A stretch of DNA of 64,000 nt from Hyphomicrobiales bacterium (GTDB lineage Bacteria > Pseudomonadota > Alphaproteobacteria > Rhizobiales > Rhizobiaceae), in contig UBMI01000009.1 of assembly GCA_900466475.1 (NCBI GenBank), positions 176,478 through 240,477 on the forward strand, in the 5' to 3' direction. Below, piece by piece: positions 54,505-64,000 of this stretch. Every line of letters starts with the position of its first letter. Positions within the stretch are counted from its first letter, which is position 1. Position numbers and translations under genes: made by a program. Under the pieces are notes generated by a model, which saw nothing but the letters and a program-made list of their open reading frames with translations, did not search any database and was not told the origin of the DNA.

Positions 54505-57108
54505 ATGACGAAATCGCGTCAGGTCGACGACTATAACGCGCCGCTTGTGGATCGTGGGGGGCGTTCGGGCACGGCGATACGCATCATTCTGCTGGCGATC
54601 GTGCTGATTGCGGCGGCGGCAGCCTTCGTCTTCTTCAAAGATTCGCTCGGCAACGAGCTGGTACTCGGCTGTCTCGGCGTTCTCGCCATGGTCGGCATCT
54701 TCTTCCTCGTTTCCTCCGTTATCGGCTTCATCGAGGTCATGCCGCAGCGCCAGTCCGACAGCCTGGCGCGCGCTTTCCTGAACAGCCATCCGGACGGTTC
54801 GTTGATCACAGACGAGAAGGGCCGCATCGTCTATGCCAACGCCGCCTACGGGGCGCTGACGGGCGCACGCAAGGCAACAGAGGTGCAGACGCTGGAAACG
54901 CTGCTGTCGCGCCATCGCGAATCGAATGAGGCGCTCTACCGCCTGGTGAACGGCTTGCGTGAAGGCCGGGAGGGGCGCGAGGAATTCCGCCTGCTGCGCG
55001 CAGTCGGACCGGGAAGCAGCGCCGGCGCACATTGGTATCGTCTCAAGGCCCGGCTGCTGCAGCCTGACGATGGCGACGGCAAGCCGCTGCAGATCTGGCA
55101 GATCACCGATATCACCGCTGAGCGCGAGGACCAGGAGCGCTTCTTCAAGGAGCTGCAGAACGCGATAGACTATCTCGACCACGCTCCGTCAGGCTTCTTT
55201 TCCGCCGGGCGCAAGGGCGAAATCTTCTATCTCAATGCGACGCTTGCCGAATGGCTGGGGCTCGACCTCACCAAGTTCATGCCGGGCTCAATGACTATCG
55301 GCGATCTCGTCGCCGGCGAGGGGCTAGCGCTGATCCAGTCCGTGCAAGCCGAACCGGGTCTGAAGAAGACTGTCACGCTCGATCTCGACCTGCGCAAATC
55401 GAACGGCCAGAGCCTGCCGGTGCAGATCATCCACCGCGTCACTTCCATGCGCGACGGGGCGCCGGGCGAAAGCCGCACCATCGTGCTCACGCGCGACAAG
55501 GATGGCGAGAACGGGCAATCGGCCTCGGCAGCCGCCATGCGCTTCACCCGCTTCTTCAACAATACGCCGATGGCGATTGCCTCCGTCGACGGCAAGGGCA
55601 AGATCCTGCGCACCAATGCGCCTTTCCTGAAGCTGTTCTCCAATATCGTCTCGCGTGACGATCTGGAGCGCGGCGCGCTGATGGAAACGATCGTGCAGGA
55701 GAGCGACCGGCCGCAGCTTGCTGCAGCGCTTGCCGCCGCCAAGGACCGGCAGGGCGATATCGCCCCGATCGATTCCCGCACGCCGACCGACGATGCACGC
55801 TTCTTCCGCTTCTACGTGAATGCCGTGATCGACCAGAGCGACGAGGCGCCCGAGGAGGCGGCCATCGTCTATGCGGTGGAAGTGACCGAGCAGAAGGCGC
55901 TCGAAGCGCAGATGGCGCAGACGCAGAAGATGAATGCGGTCGGCACGCTCGCCGGCGGTATCGCGCATGACTTCAACAATGTGCTGACGGCGATCCTGCT
56001 TTCCTCCGACCATTTGCTGTTGCAGGCACGGCCGGCCGATGCAAGCTTTGCCGATCTCATGGAGATCAAACGCAACGCCAACCGTGCGGCCGTTCTCGTG
56101 CGCCAGCTGCTCGCCTTCTCGCGCAAGCAGACGATGCGGCCGACGGTGCTCAACCTCACCGATGTCGTCGGCGATCTGCGCATGCTGGTCGACCGGCTGA
56201 TTTCTGGCACGAACGTCAAGCTCGACGTCGAATATGGCCGCGATCTCTGGCCGGTCAAAACCGATCTTTCGCAGTTCGAGCAGGTGTTGATCAATCTCAG
56301 TGTCAATGCGCGCGATGCGATGCCGAAGGGCGGCACGCTGACGCTGCGCACGCGCAACCTGCCGGCCGCCGAAGTCGCCGCCTTCAACTACTCCTACATG
56401 CCGCATGAGGACATGGTGCTGGTGGAAGTGACCGATACCGGCACCGGTATTGCGCCCGAGATCATGGACAAGATCTTCGAGCCTTTCTTCACGACGAAAG
56501 AAGTGGGCAAGGGTACCGGTCTCGGCCTCGCCATGGTCTACGGTATCGTCAAGCAGTCCGGCGGCTATATCCAGCCGGAATCGGAAGTCGGCAAGGGCAC
56601 CACCTTCCGTATCTTCCTGCCGCGCCATATCGTCGAGCCGGCTGTTGCCGCCGAGGCGGAGGCAGCCGATCAGGCAGTTGCGGCTGGTGGCGCGAACGTC
56701 GTGGAACTGGTGCAGCCGAAGCAGCCCGAAGACCTGACGGGCTCCGCCGTCATCCTGCTCGTCGAGGACGAGGAAGCGGTGCGGCGCGGCGGCAAGCGCA
56801 TGCTGGAGACGCGTGGCTACACGGTCCACGAGGCCGGCTCTGGCGTCGAGGCCCTCGAGATCATGGAGGAGCTCGAAGGCAAGGTGGATATCGTCGTCTC
56901 CGACGTGGTGATGCCCGAGATGGACGGACCGTCGCTGCTGCGCGAGCTGCGCAAGAACTATCCGGATCTGAAGTTCATCTTCGTGTCTGGTTACGCCGAG
57001 GATGCGTTCGCCCGCAACCTGCCGCCGGAAGCCAAGTTCGGCTTCCTGCCGAAGCCATTCTCGCTGAAGCAACTGGCTGTGGCGGTGAAAGAGACGCTGG
57101 ACAGCTGA
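54505..57108 (+). CDS. cckA: Cell-cycle hybrid histidine kinase CckA
   Basis: This 867-aa kinase heads the CckA-ChpT-CtrA phosphorelay. It has two N-terminal membrane helices ([39 protein letters not shown]) and PAS-like domains at about residues 85-465. The HisKA domain is [20 protein letters not shown] near residue 480. The ATPase has N-box [34 protein letters not shown] and [13 protein letters not shown]-terminal receiver follows ([13 protein letters not shown]; acceptor in [12 protein letters not shown]). Single gene with terminator. The architecture and length are diagnostic for CckA. Confidence 0.95.
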   Translation: MTKSRQVDDYNAPLVDRGGRSGTAIRIILLAIVLIAAAAAFVFFKDSLGNELVLGCLGVLAMVGIFFLVSSVIGFIEVMPQRQSDSLARAFLNSHPDGSLITDEKGRIVYANAAYGALTGARKATEVQTLETLLSRHRESNEALYRLVNGLREGREGREEFRLLRAVGPGSSAGAHWYRLKARLLQPDDGDGKPLQIWQITDITAEREDQERFFKELQNAIDYLDHAPSGFFSAGRKGEIFYLNATLAEWLGLDLTKFMPGSMTIGDLVAGEGLALIQSVQAEPGLKKTVTLDLDLRKSNGQSLPVQIIHRVTSMRDGAPGESRTIVLTRDKDGENGQSASAAAMRFTRFFNNTPMAIASVDGKGKILRTNAPFLKLFSNIVSRDDLERGALMETIVQESDRPQLAAALAAAKDRQGDIAPIDSRTPTDDARFFRFYVNAVIDQSDEAPEEAAIVYAVEVTEQKALEAQMAQTQKMNAVGTLAGGIAHDFNNVLTAILLSSDHLLLQARPADASFADLMEIKRNANRAAVLVRQLLAFSRKQTMRPTVLNLTDVVGDLRMLVDRLISGTNVKLDVEYGRDLWPVKTDLSQFEQVLINLSVNARDAMPKGGTLTLRTRNLPAAEVAAFNYSYMPHEDMVLVEVTDTGTGIAPEIMDKIFEPFFTTKEVGKGTGLGLAMVYGIVKQSGGYIQPESEVGKGTTFRIFLPRHIVEPAVAAEAEAADQAVAAGGANVVELVQPKQPEDLTGSAVILLVEDEEAVRRGGKRMLETRGYTVHEAGSGVEALEIMEELEGKVDIVVSDVVMPEMDGPSLLRELRKNYPDLKFIFVSGYAEDAFARNLPPEAKFGFLPKPFSLKQLAVAVKETLDS

Positions 57109-57114
57109 TACGAA

Positions 57115-57145
57115 AAAAGGGGCGCTGGAGCGCCCCTTAAATTTC
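57115..57145 (+). terminator. Intrinsic terminator after cckA
   Basis: GGGGCGC and GCGCCCC pair around a TGGA loop, flanked by an A-run before and TTAAATTT after. Confidence 0.78.
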
Positions 57146-57184
57146 TGAGTGATATTGGCGGGGCGAACCCCGCGGGACGATCGG

Positions 57185-58111
57185 TTATTCGCCGAGTGCG
57201 ACGGCAATCTCTGCCGCCAGCCGCGCATTGTTCTCCACGAGCGCGATATTCGTCTTCAGGCTCTGCCCATCCGTCAGGTCGAAGATCGTGCTCAGCAGGT
57301 AAGGCGTTACCGCCTTGCCGGTGATTTCGTCACGCTCGGCACTGTCGAGGGCGCGCTCGATATAGATTTCCATTTCCTCGCGGGCGATTTCGTCTGCTTC
57401 CGGCACCGGGTTGGCAATCAGCATGCCGCCGTCGATACCAAGCTGTTCGCGCGTCGTCTGGAAATTGGCGATCGCTGCCGGGCTGTTCAGGGTCAGCGGG
57501 CTGCGGATGCCTGAGGCCCGCGACCAGAAGGCCGGGAATTCATCGCTTTCATAGGTGACGACGGGCACACCGCGGGTCTCCAGCACTTCCAGCGTCTTCG
57601 GAATATCGAGGATCGCCTTGGCGCCGGCACAGACGACGATGACGCCGGTGCGGGCCAGTTCTTCGAGGTCGGCGGAGATGTCAAAGGTTTCTTCGGCACC
57701 GCGATGCACGCCGCCGATGCCGCCGGTCGCGAAGACCTTGATGCCGGCGCGTGCCGCGGCAATCATCGTGGCAGCGACAGTCGTTGCACCCGTGCGGCGC
57801 TCGGCGATCGCGAAGGCGATATCGGCGCGCGATACTTTCATCACGTCCTTAGCCTTGGCGAGCTGTTCCAGTTCGGCGGCCTCCAGGCCGATATGCAGCG
57901 TGCCGTGGATCACGGCGATGGTGGCGGGAACGGCACCCTGGTCGCGGATGATCGCTTCGACGCTGCGCGCCATTTCGATATTGCCGGGGTAGGGCATGCC
58001 GTGGGTGATGATAGTCGATTCGAGCGCCACGATCGGTGCGCCGCGCTGCTTGGCGGCCGCGACTTCCTTGGAATAGGAGATCGGCAGGAGGGGCGAGATA
58101 GGTTTGGTCAT
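57185..58111 (-). CDS. psuG: Pseudouridine-5'-phosphate glycosidase
   Basis: The 308-aa enzyme splits pseudouridine 5'-phosphate to uracil and ribose 5-phosphate. Family signatures: PIVALESTIITHGMPYPGN, VMKVSRADIAFAIAERRTG, KVFATGGIGGVHRGAEETFD and GGMLIANPVPEADEI. It follows psuK on the same strand with a 30-base gap; the kinase makes its substrate. Confidence 0.94.
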   Translation of the reverse strand: MTKPISPLLPISYSKEVAAAKQRGAPIVALESTIITHGMPYPGNIEMARSVEAIIRDQGAVPATIAVIHGTLHIGLEAAELEQLAKAKDVMKVSRADIAFAIAERRTGATTVAATMIAAARAGIKVFATGGIGGVHRGAEETFDISADLEELARTGVIVVCAGAKAILDIPKTLEVLETRGVPVVTYESDEFPAFWSRASGIRSPLTLNSPAAIANFQTTREQLGIDGGMLIANPVPEADEIAREEMEIYIERALDSAERDEITGKAVTPYLLSTIFDLTDGQSLKTNIALVENNARLAAEIAVALGE

Positions 58112-58141
58112 GATCCGTATCCGTTTATCGATGTTGCCGCT

Positions 58142-59086
58142 TCATTGCAGAATTCTGGCGGCAGGGACAAGCGAAAGCATGTCGCGAAGGAGATCCGGCG
58201 CGAGATTTTCGTTCACCGCATGCAGCGACTGGACGGTGAGGGCGGCTGCCGCCGCACCATGGCGGACCGCTTCTTCGAGCGGATGGCCACACATCAAGGC
58301 AGACAGTGTGCCTGCTGCGAGCGAATCTCCCGCACCGGTGACATCGGCCACATTGTCAGAAATCGGCGGCTGCAGGAGAAGTGCGCGACCGTTCTTGAAG
58401 GCGACAAGCTCGCGCTGGCCGCGGGTGACGACCGCGCCGCCGATGCCGATGTCACCGAGCAGCGACGGCCAGCCGGCAGCGTCGTCCGGCCGCTTGCCGG
58501 TGAGGGCCGCAGCCTCGGCCTCATTCATGAAGAGATAGTCGATGCCTCCGAGGCAGGGCAGGAGACGCACCACCTTGGCCGGTGAAATGGCAATTGCCGC
58601 GACCGGCTTGCCGAGCGCCTTGGCCCTTGCAACGATCGCGGCTGCCGTTTCCTCCGGCAGATTGGCATCGAAGAGAATGAAATCGGTGGCGGCGAAGGCA
58701 TCGCGCACCCAGCGGATCGACAGGCGGCGCGGCACGAAGAAGCGGTAGAGTTCCATGTCGGCGAGCGCGATGACGAGATTGCCGTCCTTCTCAATGATCG
58801 CCGTATAGCTCGGCGTCTTGCGGTCGAGGAAGACGAAAGGACGGTCGTTGATGCCGGCAAAGTCGGCCGCCTCGCTCACCATCTCGCCGATCGGATCGCC
58901 GCCGCGCGGGGAGATCATCGTCACGTCGAAGCCGAGACGGGCAAGATTGCGGGCCGCGTTGAAGCCGCCGCCGCCCGGCTCCTCGAACCATGAGCCGGGG
59001 TTGCTGGCCCCCGGTGCCGTCTCACCGGCGATACGGCCGCGACGATCGATATGGGCGCCGCCGAGGACAAGAATCTTGCCGCTCAT
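58142..59086 (-). CDS. psuK: PfkB-family kinase, likely pseudouridine kinase
   Basis: A 314-aa ribokinase-fold enzyme. It has the N-terminal LVLGGAHIDRRGRIAG, PGSWFEEPGGGGFNAARN and the C-terminal anion-hole motif DVTGAGDSLAAGTLSALM with the catalytic Asp. The function is assigned from the adjacent psuG downstream; the family alone would only say sugar/nucleoside kinase. ATG 59086 fits the family N-terminus. It is divergent from recA. Confidence 0.88.
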   Translation of the reverse strand: MSGKILVLGGAHIDRRGRIAGETAPGASNPGSWFEEPGGGGFNAARNLARLGFDVTMISPRGGDPIGEMVSEAADFAGINDRPFVFLDRKTPSYTAIIEKDGNLVIALADMELYRFFVPRRLSIRWVRDAFAATDFILFDANLPEETAAAIVARAKALGKPVAAIAISPAKVVRLLPCLGGIDYLFMNEAEAAALTGKRPDDAAGWPSLLGDIGIGGAVVTRGQRELVAFKNGRALLLQPPISDNVADVTGAGDSLAAGTLSALMCGHPLEEAVRHGAAAAALTVQSLHAVNENLAPDLLRDMLSLVPAARILQ

Positions 59087-59241
59087 TTCTGCACCTCGAA
59101 AGCGAATCGAATGCGGCGCAAAGCGGCAGGATTCAGGGCCTGCGGGACATTAAGCCGTTGCTTTGCATCGATAAAACAAAAATAGAACACAGGCCGTTTT
59201 ACCTTTTTCTTTCAATTATTTGCAACCCCATTGCGAAATAA

Positions 59242-59256
59242 GAACAAATCGGGTAC
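59242..59256. promoter_or_regulatory. recA SOS operator, GAAC-N7-GTAC
   Basis: GAAC at 59242-59245 and GTAC at 59253-59256 are separated by seven bases. This is exactly the operator form reported from mutagenesis of the Rhizobium etli recA promoter. It lies about 60 bases upstream of the recA ATG. Confidence 0.9.
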
Positions 59257-59315
59257 AAACTTCGCATCAGCGGCGACATTGCTAGAGCAGCGTCAATAAC
59301 CTAAAGGTGGATCGA

Positions 59316-60404
59316 ATGTCTCAGAATTCATTGCGGCTCGTAGAGGACAAATCGGTGGACAAAAGCAAGGCGCTCGAAGCGGCACTCTCACAGATCGAGC
59401 GGTCGTTCGGCAAGGGCTCGATCATGAAACTCGGCTCGAACGAGAACATCGTCGAGATCGAAACGGTTTCCACAGGTTCGCTCAGCCTCGATATCGCCCT
59501 CGGCATCGGCGGTCTGCCGAAGGGTCGCATCATCGAGATCTACGGTCCGGAAAGCTCTGGTAAGACGACGCTCGCCCTGCAGACGATTGCCGAAGCGCAG
59601 AAGAAGGGCGGCATCTGCGCCTTCGTCGATGCCGAACATGCACTCGATCCGGTCTATGCCCGCAAGCTCGGCGTCGACCTGCAGAACCTGCTGATCTCGC
59701 AGCCCGACACCGGCGAACAGGCGCTCGAAATCACCGATACGCTGGTGCGCTCCGGCGCGATCGACGTTCTCGTCGTCGACTCCGTGGCAGCGCTGACGCC
59801 GCGCGCCGAAATCGAAGGCGAAATGGGCGACAACCTGCCAGGCATGCAGGCCCGCCTGATGAGCCAGGCGCTGCGCAAGCTGACAGCTTCGATCTCCAAG
59901 TCGAATACGATGGTGATCTTCATCAACCAGATCCGCATGAAGATCGGCGTCATGTTCGGTTCGCCGGAAACGACGACAGGCGGCAACGCGCTGAAGTTCT
60001 ATGCCTCCGTCCGCCTCGACATCCGCCGTATCGGCCAGGTCAAGGAACGCGAAGAGGTCATCGGCAACCAGACGCGCGTCAAGGTCGTCAAGAACAAGAT
60101 GGCGCCTCCCTTCAAGCAGGTCGAATTCGACATCATGTATGGCGAGGGCGTTTCCAAGACCGGCGAACTGATCGACCTCGGCGTCAAGGCCGGCATCGTC
60201 GAGAAGTCCGGCGCCTGGTTCTCCTATAACAGCCAGCGTCTCGGCCAGGGCCGCGAAAACGCCAAGATCTTCCTGCGCGACAATCCGGATCTCGCCCGCG
60301 AGATCGAAACGGCGCTGCGCCAGAATGCCGGCCTGATCGCCGACCGCTTCCTGCAGAATGGCGGCCCGGATGCCGGCGATGATGCTGGCGATGGCGACAT
60401 GTAA
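59316..60404 (+). CDS. recA: Recombinase RecA
   Basis: The 362-aa strand-exchange and SOS-coprotease protein. Walker A is [15 protein letters not shown]; the sequence continues with [29 protein letters not shown] and the L2-region [17 protein letters not shown]. The acidic tail ends [11 protein letters not shown] 59316 is preceded by AAAGGTGG; a start at 59307 is possible but overlaps the ribosome site. The R. etli-type SOS box lies upstream and a strong terminator downstream. Confidence 0.98.
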   Translation: MSQNSLRLVEDKSVDKSKALEAALSQIERSFGKGSIMKLGSNENIVEIETVSTGSLSLDIALGIGGLPKGRIIEIYGPESSGKTTLALQTIAEAQKKGGICAFVDAEHALDPVYARKLGVDLQNLLISQPDTGEQALEITDTLVRSGAIDVLVVDSVAALTPRAEIEGEMGDNLPGMQARLMSQALRKLTASISKSNTMVIFINQIRMKIGVMFGSPETTTGGNALKFYASVRLDIRRIGQVKEREEVIGNQTRVKVVKNKMAPPFKQVEFDIMYGEGVSKTGELIDLGVKAGIVEKSGAWFSYNSQRLGQGRENAKIFLRDNPDLAREIETALRQNAGLIADRFLQNGGPDAGDDAGDGDM

Positions 60405-60430
60405 TCCAGCCTAGCACATAACGAATTCGA

Positions 60431-60474
60431 ACCGGCCGCATTCCCTCACGAGAATGCGGCCGGTTTTGTTTGTT
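60431..60474 (+). terminator. Intrinsic terminator after recA
   Basis: ACCGGCCGCATT and AATGCGGCCGGT form a 12-bp perfect stem, followed by TTTGTTTGTT. Confidence 0.92.
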
Positions 60475-60554
60475 GCTGGACAGTGGCAAGGTCGGACGAT
60501 AAAAGCCGATGGATTTAATTTTACCTGCCTGCTGGCAGCATCGAAGGGCATGAA

Positions 60555-63209
<2,655 letters not shown>

Positions 63210-63237
63210 GCATTCGCCTGACGAGAGGTCAAAATCA

Positions 63238-63278
63238 AACCGGCTGCGAGATCATCGATTTCGCAGCCGGTTTTGTTT
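63238..63278. terminator. Bidirectional intrinsic terminator between alaS and the LysE-type gene
   Basis: AACCGGCTGCGA and TCGCAGCCGGTT form a 12-bp stem with an 11-base loop, followed by TTGTTTTC on the plus strand. A-rich sequence before the stem gives T on the other strand. The two genes converge here. Confidence 0.88.
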
Positions 63279-63292
63279 TCGGCGCCCTGCGG

Positions 63293-63925
63293 TCAGTTTC
63301 TCGTCTGCAATGCGAGGCGGCAGGCGAGGCCGGTGAATACGCCAGCCAGGATATATTGCGGCAGCTTCGGGAAGCGGCGCACCGAGCCGAGACGTGAGCG
63401 GATCTGACTGCCGAGCAGGATGACTGCGCCGTTGACGACAAGGCCGATGCCGTTCAGCACGCTGGCGAGCACCAGCATCTGCACACCCATCGAACCGCCC
63501 TCGGCAGTCACGAATTGCGGAAAGAGCGCGATGACGAAGAGTGCCATTTTCGGATTGAGCAGATTTGTCGCAAGACCGGCAAAGAAGATGCGCCGTCCCG
63601 ACAGCCGCCTCAGCGTCGAGGCCGGCGCAAAGGTGGTGCTTTCGGAACGGAGCGTCTTGTAGGCGAGATAAAGCAGATAGAGGCAACCGGCCCAACGCAC
63701 GGCCTCATAGGCAACGGGCACGGCCACGAGGAGCTGCGAGAGCCCGAAAGCTGCGGCAAGCGCGTGGCAATAGGTGCCGAGAGCAATACCCGCATAGGTC
63801 AGAAATCCGGCTGTGCGTCCCTGGCTGATACTGCGCGAGGCAATCAGCAGCATATCGGGACCGGGCGTTGCGGTGAGCACCAACGCTGCGGCGGCAAAGA
63901 GTATCAATGTAGAAAAGTCCGGCAT
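63293..63925 (-). CDS. LysE/RhtB-family exporter
   Basis: A 210-aa inner-membrane exporter with about six helices. The LysE/RhtB signature is near the N-terminus: LVLTATPGPDMLLIASRSIS, followed by GIALGTYCHALAAAFGL, then the helix 3-4 region FFAGLATNLLNPKMALFVIA. These proteins export amino acids or homoserine lactones; the substrate is unknown. Convergent with alaS; the terminator lies between them. Confidence 0.9.
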   Translation of the reverse strand: MPDFSTLILFAAAALVLTATPGPDMLLIASRSISQGRTAGFLTYAGIALGTYCHALAAAFGLSQLLVAVPVAYEAVRWAGCLYLLYLAYKTLRSESTTFAPASTLRRLSGRRIFFAGLATNLLNPKMALFVIALFPQFVTAEGGSMGVQMLVLASVLNGIGLVVNGAVILLGSQIRSRLGSVRRFPKLPQYILAGVFTGLACRLALQTRN

Positions 63926-64000
63926 CAGTCTTCCTCTTGGGTTCGAGCCGGAATTCCGGTCTACGCAGGATTCGCTCCCAGCACCAGGCTTTTCCGAAAA

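Noticed and set aside
55324..57228. 634-codon minus-strand frame opposite cckA
   Set aside because: Arg/His-rich shadow with no domains; cckA on the plus strand is complete and diagnostic.

Overview
The window reads as chromosomal DNA of a member of the Rhizobiaceae, most likely Rhizobium or a close relative. Evidence: high-GC coding sequence throughout; a recA gene preceded by GAAC-N7-GTAC, the operator form worked out for Rhizobium etli recA; cckA beside dksA; the alphaproteobacterial arrangement of folP-folB-folK; and a CtrA-type TTAA-N7-TTAA box. No rRNA, tRNA, CRISPR array or intact insertion sequence was seen. Most genes are ordinary core or near-core genes.

Layout. 1-5.2 kb is accessory-looking: a partial HIT-like gene, a Nudix hydrolase, a stand-alone glycyl-tRNA-synthetase-like catalytic core, an AT-richer unknown gene behind an SOS-type box, a pseudogene joining an MBL-hydrolase fragment to a broken TadG-like fragment, and a Tat-exported alpha/beta hydrolase. 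5.4-12.2 kb (minus strand) holds a phosphotransferase, an HTH regulator/MFS pair, a DJ-1/PfpI-like protein, a large winged-helix/NB-ARC regulator and a DUF1003 protein. 12.4-15.5 kb (plus) is nadE, a TolB-like propeller and a small exported protein. 15.6-23.1 kb holds aroG with a candidate attenuator, two DHA2 drug-efflux pumps, a cobalamin riboswitch with bluB, a LysR regulator and a DUF2865 protein. 23.2-29.6 kb has an RNase H, malic enzyme, an LpxH-like phosphoesterase, an MFS carrier and an enolase-superfamily epimerase.

29.7-33.8 kb is a complete Mla/MCE lipid-transport operon: STAS-MlaE permease, MlaF ATPase, MlaD substrate-binding protein and an auxiliary lipoprotein. 34.2-35.1 kb is a D,D-carboxypeptidase. 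35.3-42.0 kb is one giant membrane-anchored coiled-coil gene (about 2,238 codons if repaired), broken by a one-base insertion inside a 132-bp tandem repeat array. An orphan Hpt protein is divergent from it, with a CtrA-type box between them. A ferredoxin, a DUF922 protease and folP-folB-folK follow.

46.4-53.0 kb carries an isochorismatase-family hydrolase, small stress-type proteins, a flavodoxin-fold reductase, YcjX/YcjF, a SixA-like phosphatase and a DksA with only one zinc-site cysteine. 53.1-59.1 kb has a FliO-like protein divergent from cckA, then psuK-psuG. 59.3-64 kb is recA, alaS and a LysE-family exporter, separated by clear intrinsic terminators.

The points most worth a second look are the SOS-box unknown gene (2071-2997), the frameshifted giant repeat protein with its possible CtrA control (35.3-42.3 kb), the aroG leader (16.68-16.81 kb) and the stand-alone GlyRS-like core. 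Start sites, domain limits and regulatory calls are by eye; no database search was run.
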